DNA from: Gordonia amicalis NBRC 100051 = JCM 11271
GTDB lineage: Bacteria; Actinomycetota; Actinomycetes; Mycobacteriales; Mycobacteriaceae
NCBI RefSeq assembly: GCF_000332995.1
Contig: NZ_BANS01000039.1
Span: forward strand, 1 to 62,128
DNA length: 62,128 nucleotides
Reading direction: 5' to 3'
In this document: positions 56,470-62,128 of the stretch, piece after piece
Layout: each line of letters begins with the position of its first letter
Numbering within the stretch: position 1 is the stretch's first letter
The notes under the pieces: model-generated
What the model was told of the DNA's origin: nothing
Database searches by the model: none
The model's input: the letters and a program-made list of their open reading frames with translations, nothing else
Translations under genes and position numbers: made by a program

Positions 56470-57599
56470 CCGCACGAACCGCCACTAGGGTGCTGATCGC
56501 ACTCAACCGGTGGTGCTATCCGTTGCTGCTCAAGGTGATGTTCCTGCTGCCGCCGGAACGCATTCATCACATCGTGTTCGTGCTGCTGCGTGTGGTGGGC
56601 CGGTTCTCCCTGCTCTCCGTCCCGGTGGCCAAGCTGCTCGCCCACCACGACCCGGTCCTGCGAAGCCGTGTGTTCGGCGTCGACTTCCCGGCTCCCATCG
56701 GGCTGGCGGCCGGTTTCGACAAGACCGCCGGGGCCGTGAACACCTGGGGTCAGATCGGTTTCGGCTTCGCCGAGATCGGCACCATCACCGGCCGGGGTCA
56801 GCCCGGCAACCCGCAGCCGCGCCTGTTCCGGCTGCCCGCCGACCGGGCCCTCATCAACCGGATGGGCTTCAACAATCCGGGGGCGCACGTCGCCGCCGAA
56901 CACCTCACCGAGGTCCGGCGCGGCCCGGTGTCGGTGCCGATCGGCGCGAACATCGGCAAGACCAAGGTGGTCCCGCTCGACGAGGCCATCGACGACTACC
57001 GCCTCTCGGCCGGCCTGCTCGGCCCCCTCGCCGACTTCGTCGTGGTCAACGTGAGTTCTCCCAACACTCCCGGGCTACGCGATCTCCAGGCCGTCGACTC
57101 GTTGCGGCCGATCCTCGCCGCGGTCCAGTCCGAGGTCCAGGTCCCCGTCCTGGTGAAGATCGCTCCCGACCTCGTCGACGACGACATCGACGCGGTCGCC
57201 GACCTCGCCGTCGAGCTCGGTCTCGCCGGCATCGTCGCCACCAACACCACCATCGGCCGCGAGGGTCTGCGCACCCCGGACGCCGACGTGCGCGAGATCG
57301 GCGCGGGTGGTCTGTCCGGAGCACCGGTGGCCGACCGGTCGCTGTCCGTCCTGAAACGGCTCTACAACCGCGTCGGCGGGAAGATCGCGATCGTGAGTGT
57401 CGGCGGCATCGAGACCGTCGACCAGGCGTGGGAACGCATCTGTGCCGGCGCCGATCTGCTGCAGGTCTACACCGGCTTCATCTACGGCGGACCGCTGTGG
57501 CTGTACGAATTGCACGCCGGTCTCGCCGAGCGTGTGCGGGCGGGCGGTTTCGCGTCGGTCTCCGATGCGGTGGGCAGCGCCGCGACCGCCCAGCCCTGA
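56463..57599 (+). CDS. pyrD: Dihydroorotate dehydrogenase (quinone), class 2, PyrD
   Basis: PyrD oxidises dihydroorotate to orotate and passes electrons to quinone at the membrane, in pyrimidine synthesis. The 378-residue protein has the class 2 N-terminal membrane-contacting helices (about 1-45), FMN-binding [12 protein letters not shown], the catalytic Ser in [13 protein letters not shown], and [15 protein letters not shown]. It is the last gene of the lipoprotein-DUF5703-pyrD run and is followed by a terminator. Confidence 0.96.
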   Translation: MLTARTATRVLIALNRWCYPLLLKVMFLLPPERIHHIVFVLLRVVGRFSLLSVPVAKLLAHHDPVLRSRVFGVDFPAPIGLAAGFDKTAGAVNTWGQIGFGFAEIGTITGRGQPGNPQPRLFRLPADRALINRMGFNNPGAHVAAEHLTEVRRGPVSVPIGANIGKTKVVPLDEAIDDYRLSAGLLGPLADFVVVNVSSPNTPGLRDLQAVDSLRPILAAVQSEVQVPVLVKIAPDLVDDDIDAVADLAVELGLAGIVATNTTIGREGLRTPDADVREIGAGGLSGAPVADRSLSVLKRLYNRVGGKIAIVSVGGIETVDQAWERICAGADLLQVYTGFIYGGPLWLYELHAGLAERVRAGGFASVSDAVGSAATAQP

Positions 57600-57632
57600 C
57601 CGGACGCTCCGACGCCGCCGACGTGGCAAAGA

Positions 57633-57669
57633 AGGCGTCCTGACCGCTCGACGAGCGATCAGGACGCCT
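57633..57669. terminator. Bidirectional terminator hairpin
   Basis: AGGCGTCCTGA (57633-57643) pairs with TCAGGACGCCT (57659-57669), with an inner CGCTCG-A-CGAGCG arm. It lies between convergent pyrD and the PEBP gene. Confidence 0.85.
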
Positions 57670-57684
57670 GGTTGTCGTTGCGTC

Positions 57685-58230
57685 TCAGACGTTCTCGCCG
57701 GGCTGTTCGTAGGTGCCCACCAGGACTGCGCGGGCGATCGCGTGCGAGAAGAGGTTGAAGCCGAGGTAGGCCGGGGTGGCTCCCTCGGGCAGGTTCAGCG
57801 ACTCGGTGTCGACCGCGTGCACGGCGACGAAGTAGCGATGCGGTCCGTGTCCGGGCGGCGGGGCGGCACCGATGTAGCGGCGCAGCGAGGCGTCGTTGGT
57901 GAGCGTTACGGCGCCATCGGGCAGACCCGAACCCTCGTCGTCACCGGCCCCCTCGGGCAGGCTCGTGACGGACGCGGGGATGTCGGCGACGGCCCAGTGC
58001 CAGAACCCCGACGCGGTCGGTGCGTCGGGGTCGTAGACGGTGACGGCGAAAGACTTCGTCTCCGAGGGGAATCCGGACCAGGTCAGCTGCGGTGACAGGT
58101 CATCTCCACCCGCGCCCATGATTCCGCTGACCTGACCGCTGGCCAGCGGCGAGCCGTCGGTGAGGCTCTCCGAGGTGAGCGTGAAACCCGGCAGACTCGG
58201 TAGCGGGGAGTACGGGTCGAAGGACGACAT
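57685..58230 (-). CDS. YbhB/YbcL-type PEBP (Raf kinase inhibitor-like) protein
   Basis: A 181-residue phosphatidylethanolamine-binding-fold protein, like M. tuberculosis Rv2140c. The ligand-binding segments are [40 protein letters not shown] and [15 protein letters not shown]. No signal peptide is present, so it is cytoplasmic. Its ligand is unknown. A GGTG SD precedes the ATG at 58230. It is followed by the pyrD-side terminator. Confidence 0.93.
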   Translation of the reverse strand: MSSFDPYSPLPSLPGFTLTSESLTDGSPLASGQVSGIMGAGGDDLSPQLTWSGFPSETKSFAVTVYDPDAPTASGFWHWAVADIPASVTSLPEGAGDDEGSGLPDGAVTLTNDASLRRYIGAAPPPGHGPHRYFVAVHAVDTESLNLPEGATPAYLGFNLFSHAIARAVLVGTYEQPGENV

Positions 58231-58291
58231 GTGTTCACCTTTCTGACGTTTCGCGCATCGGATCGATCTGCCCACCACTCTATGCGAGGGC

Positions 58292-59626
58292 TCAGCTGTG
58301 GAGCAGGAAGTGTTCGAAGACCTTGGTGCCGAACAGAACCGCGTCGACCGGCACCCGCTCGTCGACGCCGTGGAACAACGCCGCGAAGTCGAGGTCGGGC
58401 GGCAGCTGCAGCGGCGCGAACCCGAAGCAGCGGATGCCCAACTTGGCGAACGCCTTGGCGTCGGTGCCGCCGGAGAGCATGTAGGGCACCGTCTTTCCCT
58501 GCTCGTCGTGAGCGAGAATGGCGTTGTTCATGGCGTCGACGAGGTCGCCGTCGAACGTCGTCTCGTACGAATCGAGCTGCGTGATCCATTCCCGGGTGAC
58601 GTTCGGCCCGAGGAGTTCGTCGATCTCCTTCTCGAAGGCCGCCTGGCGCCCCGGCAGTACGCGGCAGTCGATGACGGCTTCGGCCTTCTGCGGGATGACG
58701 TTGGCCTTGTAGCCGGCTTTCAGCATCGTCGGGTTGGCGGTGTCGCGCAGCGTGGCGCCGATGATGCGGGCGAGGTTGCCGAGCTTGAACAGCGATGTCT
58801 CCAGGTCGGGCGCGTCGGGGCTGAAGTCCAGTCCGGTCTCGGCGCTGACCTCGGCGAGGAACTGGCTCACCGACTCCGTCATGACGAGCGGGAAGGTGTG
58901 CCGGCCGATCCGCGCCACGGCTTCGGCCACCTCGGTGACCGCGTTGTCGGCGTGCAGGAACGAGCCGTGACCCGCCCGCGCCTCCGCGGTGAGACGCATC
59001 CAGCCCAGACCCTTCTCGGCCGTCTCGACGAGATACAGGCGCTTCTGGGTGCCGTCGGGTCGATCGACGGTCAGCGAGAAACCGCCGACCTCGCCCACCG
59101 CCTCGGTGATCCCCTCGAAGAGATCCGGCCGGTTCTCGACCAGCCAGTGGGCGCCCCACGTCCCGCCGGCCTCCTCGTCGGCGAGGAAGGCGAACACGAT
59201 CTCCCGCGGCGGGACGGTGCCGTCGCGTTTGAACTGGCGGGCCAGCGCGAGCGCCATCCCGGCCATGTCCTTCATGTCGACCGCACCGCGTCCCCAGATG
59301 TAGCCGTCCTTCACCGTGCCGGAGAACGGGTGGACACTCCAGTCGGCCGGCTCTGCCGGCACCACGTCGAGATGGGCGTGGATCAGGAGGGCGCCGCGGT
59401 CGGAGTCAGGCGGTCCCGCGAGACGGGCGAAGACGTTGCCGCGTCCTGGACGGCCCGACTCGACATACTGTGTGGTGTATCCCACTTCCTCGAGCTGCTG
59501 CGCCACCCACTTGGCACACTCTTCCTCGCCTTTCGTGGTCTCCGGCTCCCCCGTGTTGGAGGTGTCGAACCGGATCAAACGGCTGACGAGATCGACTACT
59601 TCAGTGGTCGCAGACTGGAAAGACAC
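58292..59626 (-). CDS. M20/M25/M40 family metallo-peptidase (DapE2-like)
   Basis: A 444-residue zinc hydrolase of the peptidase M20 family. Zinc ligands and catalytic residues are in [26 protein letters not shown] and [16 protein letters not shown]. The dimerisation lid domain is about 190-320, and the late histidine is in [11 protein letters not shown]. It may be a peptidase or N-acyl amino acid hydrolase; Rv2141c in the same place is named dapE2 by similarity only. The start is GTG 59626 after a GAGGGG SD. Confidence 0.92.
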   Translation of the reverse strand: MSFQSATTEVVDLVSRLIRFDTSNTGEPETTKGEEECAKWVAQQLEEVGYTTQYVESGRPGRGNVFARLAGPPDSDRGALLIHAHLDVVPAEPADWSVHPFSGTVKDGYIWGRGAVDMKDMAGMALALARQFKRDGTVPPREIVFAFLADEEAGGTWGAHWLVENRPDLFEGITEAVGEVGGFSLTVDRPDGTQKRLYLVETAEKGLGWMRLTAEARAGHGSFLHADNAVTEVAEAVARIGRHTFPLVMTESVSQFLAEVSAETGLDFSPDAPDLETSLFKLGNLARIIGATLRDTANPTMLKAGYKANVIPQKAEAVIDCRVLPGRQAAFEKEIDELLGPNVTREWITQLDSYETTFDGDLVDAMNNAILAHDEQGKTVPYMLSGGTDAKAFAKLGIRCFGFAPLQLPPDLDFAALFHGVDERVPVDAVLFGTKVFEHFLLHS

Positions 59627-59733
59627 CCCTCACTCCTACGGGATTTGGGATACACGGGCAACCTCGGTTAGTGTTATCCCGCTGCCGAGAGACGGCGGGG
59701 AGAAATCACCGCCGGAGCAACGCAGCAGAGCAA

Positions 59734-59819
59734 GTCCGAGTGGCGGAATGGCAGACGCGCTAGCTTGAGGTGCTAGTGTCCTATTAACGGACGTGGGGGT
59801 TCAAGTCCCCCCTCGGACA
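59734..59819 (+). tRNA. tRNA-Leu (GAG)
   Basis: A class II tRNA. The acceptor stem GTCCGAG pairs with CTCGGAC (59812-59818), followed by discriminator A. The D arm has GTGGCGGAATGGCAGACGC. The anticodon stem CTAGC/GCTAG holds the loop TTGAGGT with anticodon GAG. A long variable arm (TGTCCTATTAACGGAC) and the T arm GGGGGTTCAAGTCCCCC follow. The genome does not encode the final CCA in full (CCG follows the discriminator), so CCA is added enzymatically. Confidence 0.96.
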
Positions 59820-59830
59820 CCGCAGATCAC

Positions 59831-59862
59831 AGAAGAACCCCGGCTCCGGCCGGGGTTCTTCT
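59831..59862. terminator. Terminator hairpin after tRNA-Leu
   Basis: AGAAGAACCCCGG (59831-59843) pairs perfectly with CCGGGGTTCTTCT (59850-59862) over a 6-nt loop, followed by CGTTTG. It serves the tRNA and can also stop the convergent MscS gene. Confidence 0.9.
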
Positions 59863-59896
59863 CGTTTGTCGTCGATACCGCGCGGACACGGCAGGG

Positions 59897-60826
59897 TCAG
59901 CTCCCGACGGGCTCCATGAACCCCGCCCAGGCGCGCGAGTACGGCAGGTCGATCGAGTTCTCGACGAAGGCCTGCAGGATGACGCGACGCAGCCGCCGCT
60001 GGACCGCCCACTGGCCGTTCGGCATGGTCTTGACCGTCAGGCGCAGGACGACCTTCTCGGAGGAGACCTCCTGCACGCCGAGCATCTCGATCGCGCCGAG
60101 GATGTCGGTGTCGTCCTGTTCGACGGCGAGACGCGCCGCCTCGGCGGCCACCCGCTGCGCCTTGTCGATGTCCGCGCCCGGCGCGACCGGCACGTCGACG
60201 CGTGCGACCGCGAACTCCTGGCTCATGTTGCCGACGCGGGCGATCTCGCCGTTGCGGACATACCAGAGGGTGCCGTCGATGTCGCGGAGCGTGGTGACGC
60301 GCAGACCCACGGTCTCCACCTCGCCGATCGCCTCGCCGAGGTCGACGATGTCACCGACCCCGTACTGGTCCTCGAGGAGCATGAACACCCCGGAGACGAA
60401 GTCGCGGACCAGGTTCTGGGCACCGAAGCCGATCGCGAGGCCGACGATGCCGGCCGACGCGATGAACGGTGCGATGTTCACCCCGAGGACGCTCAGTACC
60501 GACAGCACCACCCAGACGAGCAGCACGATCGACACGGTGGACTTCAGCACCGAGCCGATGGTCGCGGCCCGCTGGGCCCGGCGGGCGGCGATCTGGGCGC
60601 TCCGTTCGGTCGTCGGCGTCTTGGACCGGAAACCGCGGATGAGGGACACGCCCCGCGTGCTCCCGCCGTCCCGGGAGCGGGGCCGGGTCGCCCGGTCGAT
60701 GGCGCGATGGATGGCGTAGCGCACGACCAGCGCGAGCAGGATGTAGACCGCGATGCGGATCGGGTTCTCGATGATCCATTCGCGATTCGTGTCGGTCCAT
60801 TCGAAGGCCAGGTTCTGAATGGTCAT
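59897..60826 (-). CDS. MscS-family mechanosensitive ion channel
   Basis: A 309-residue small-conductance mechanosensitive channel that should release solutes on osmotic downshock. One membrane helix lies at about 25-45 and another near 95-120. The pore helix follows (FIASAGIVGLAIGFGAQNLV), then FVSGVFMLLEDQYGVGDIVD and the beta-domain with YVRNGEIARVGN typical of MscS. The basic, Arg-rich loop between the first helices (residues 46-90) is cytoplasmic. TACGGT 7 nt before the ATG suggests a leaderless mRNA. Confidence 0.93.
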   Translation of the reverse strand: MTIQNLAFEWTDTNREWIIENPIRIAVYILLALVVRYAIHRAIDRATRPRSRDGGSTRGVSLIRGFRSKTPTTERSAQIAARRAQRAATIGSVLKSTVSIVLLVWVVLSVLSVLGVNIAPFIASAGIVGLAIGFGAQNLVRDFVSGVFMLLEDQYGVGDIVDLGEAIGEVETVGLRVTTLRDIDGTLWYVRNGEIARVGNMSQEFAVARVDVPVAPGADIDKAQRVAAEAARLAVEQDDTDILGAIEMLGVQEVSSEKVVLRLTVKTMPNGQWAVQRRLRRVILQAFVENSIDLPYSRAWAGFMEPVGS

Positions 60827-60833
60827 GACCCCG

Positions 60834-60839
60834 ACCGTA
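60834..60839 (-). promoter_or_regulatory. Putative -10 box of the MscS gene (leaderless)
   Basis: TACGGT lies 7 nt before the ATG at 60826. Confidence 0.4.
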
Positions 60840-60907
60840 CGGACGATGAGATCGTTGTCCAGTCGTGATCGTTCGCAGACCGGCGTCGTCGAACCCGAAA
60901 ACCGTTG

Positions 60908-62128
60908 TCAGCCTGCCCGGAACGTGACGATGTTCTGATCGAGGATCATCCGGTCCTCTTGTGTGGCGACGGCTACATCGGGTGCCAGGACCAGGGGGAC
61001 TCCGGTCCCCTCCGAGGCGTCGAAGGCGGCGGTGTCGGCCACCCGGCCGGTGATGGTGAAGAGATCGGTCACACTCGGCACGCCTTGCGACATCAGGAAC
61101 GACGGACCGTTCATCACGTGGACGTGCAGGTGCGGTGCGACCGAGTTGCCGCTGTTGCCCACCTTGCCGATGACCTCCCCCCGACGGACACGGTCCCCCG
61201 GCTTGAATCGCACCGAGCCGGGTTGCATGTGGGCGTAGTTCACGTAGAAGCCGTCGCCGATGTCGAGGACGAGGTTGTTGCCGTCGGCATCGGCGATCGG
61301 CAGATTCGCCGGGTACTCACCCGGCACCTGCTCGGGCAGGTCGTTGCGGCTCGCGACGACCGTCCCGTCGGCGACGGCGAGCGCGTCATCGCCGAAGATC
61401 CGGTAGCCGGCCGGATTCCTGGCGTCGCCGACGAAGATCTTCCCGTCGGGTCCGGCCTGCTCCCAGTCGACGGCGTAGCGCTGCGCGAGGACGGGCGTGC
61501 CATCGAGCGGCAACAGGGCCCGGGTGTGCCGGACCGCGTCGCAGCAGGCGTCGGCGGCGATGTAGTGCTCACCGGCGAGCGGCGGACCCAGGACCGGAAC
61601 CACGCCGTCGTTCACGTCGACCGCCGCGATCCTCTCGGTGGTCTCGCGCATCTCGGGTGGCGCCTCGTCGGCGCGGACCGAGATCTCGTGGATCAGCTTC
61701 TTCGGTGCGTCACCCGCGAATCGCAGGTGGAGGAACAACACGCCGTTCTGTCCCGGTGCGAGCACCTCGGAATACCCGTCGGGCGCACCTGGTCTCGGCT
61801 GGACCGAAGGCGCTCCGGTGGGCTTGAGCCGTCCCGCGACACCGGCCTGGTCGAGGCCCATCAGTGCAGGGCTGCCGTCCGTCTCGGCGTCGAACACCTC
61901 GACCCCGGTGATCGTGACCGGGGTGCGCATGTAGTTCGTCAGCGACACCTCGTAGACGAGATGGTCGGAACCGTCCGATCCGGCGAACGGAGTCGGCGCG
62001 AACATCACCGACCCCACCACCGGGGTGACGACCGGTTCGGCGGGAACCGGTACTTTCGTACCACCGCCGGAATCGTCGGCACCGCCGCAGCCGGCCAGGA
62101 CGAGCGCGGCACACAGGCCGAGAACTGG
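60908..62128 (-). CDS. M23-like peptidase lipoprotein, N-terminus cut by the window edge
   Basis: The frame is open to the window end, where it reads a signal segment and lipobox (LGLCAALVLAGCGG, Cys at 62089-62087), so this is a secreted lipoprotein whose start lies just outside. An N-terminal beta-rich domain (about 40-170) precedes an M23/LytM-like domain with NYAHMQPGSV and PHLHVHVMNG, the second metal-binding motif. The first motif, normally His-x3-Asp, reads RYAVDW, with Arg in place of His, so catalysis is doubtful. A CCDAVRH motif near the middle is unusual. It is 81 bp from the MscS gene on the same strand. Confidence 0.85.
   Translation of the reverse strand, partial: PVLGLCAALVLAGCGGADDSGGGTKVPVPAEPVVTPVVGSVMFAPTPFAGSDGSDHLVYEVSLTNYMRTPVTITGVEVFDAETDGSPALMGLDQAGVAGRLKPTGAPSVQPRPGAPDGYSEVLAPGQNGVLFLHLRFAGDAPKKLIHEISVRADEAPPEMRETTERIAAVDVNDGVVPVLGPPLAGEHYIAADACCDAVRHTRALLPLDGTPVLAQRYAVDWEQAGPDGKIFVGDARNPAGYRIFGDDALAVADGTVVASRNDLPEQVPGEYPANLPIADADGNNLVLDIGDGFYVNYAHMQPGSVRFKPGDRVRRGEVIGKVGNSGNSVAPHLHVHVMNGPSFLMSQGVPSVTDLFTITGRVADTAAFDASEGTGVPLVLAPDVAVATQEDRMILDQNIVTFRAG

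Overview
The window is a contiguous chromosomal segment of a high-GC actinobacterium of the order Mycobacteriales. Gene content and order follow the Mycobacterium tuberculosis stretch from cobN to dapE2 closely. The intergenic repeat style and the lack of PE/PPE genes suggest Gordonia or a close relative, which is inference. Coding is dense, start codons are often GTG, and neighbours often overlap by 4 bp. I see no phage, insertion sequence, CRISPR array or plasmid feature. The only gene-free stretch over 300 bp is 11304-11722, which is made of repeats.

Layout. (1) 1-10.1 kb: late aerobic cobalamin (B12) synthesis, with cobN behind a cobalamin riboswitch and divergent from cobG-cobH-cobIJ; cobL-cobM-cobK converge on cobIJ. 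(2) 10-15 kb: an SDR oxidoreductase, an F420-type PPOX protein, a repeat block, an aminopeptidase P family protein, a 5'-3' exonuclease and a DUF4333 membrane protein. (3) 15-26.2 kb: the HelY helicase, TatC and TatA, then the Pup-proteasome locus pafC, pafB, pafA, prcA, prcB, pup and dop. (4) 26.2-31.4 kb: an alpha-glucan phosphorylase and an Rv1747-like FHA-ABC transporter lie between dop and mpa. (5) 31.5-39.5 kb: mpa, trmI, a RecB-like nuclease, a thioesterase, hisG/hisE, a HAD phosphatase, an XRE regulator and a CinA-domain protein. (6) 39.6-43.4 kb: an alpha/beta hydrolase behind a palindrome, a MarR-MFS efflux pair and a family II pyrophosphatase. (7) 43.4-50 kb: an enoyl-CoA hydratase, B12-dependent metH, a PAC2 protein and a second hydrolase. 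(8) 50-54 kb: mshC and a conserved but uncharacterised trio (SCO1664-type kinase-like protein, DUF3090 zinc protein, histidine phosphatase). (9) 54-62 kb: uppP, an LppL-like lipoprotein, a DUF5703 protein, pyrD, a PEBP protein, an M20 peptidase, tRNA-Leu(GAG), a MscS channel and an M23-like lipoprotein cut by the window edge.

How the genes connect. The cob genes make the cofactor used by MetH. Pup, Dop, PafA, Mpa and PrcAB form the complete pupylation-degradation pathway, with the DNA-damage regulators PafBC beside it. MshC belongs to mycothiol synthesis. About 18 genes have a TANNNT-like -10 box 6-8 nt before the start codon, which points to leaderless transcripts and was used to choose several starts.

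The observations most worth following up are the kinase-like/zinc/phosphatase trio, a three-hairpin leader before pup, a likely SD-sequestering riboswitch shared with the cobG promoter region, and an in-frame intergenic-type repeat inside cobN.
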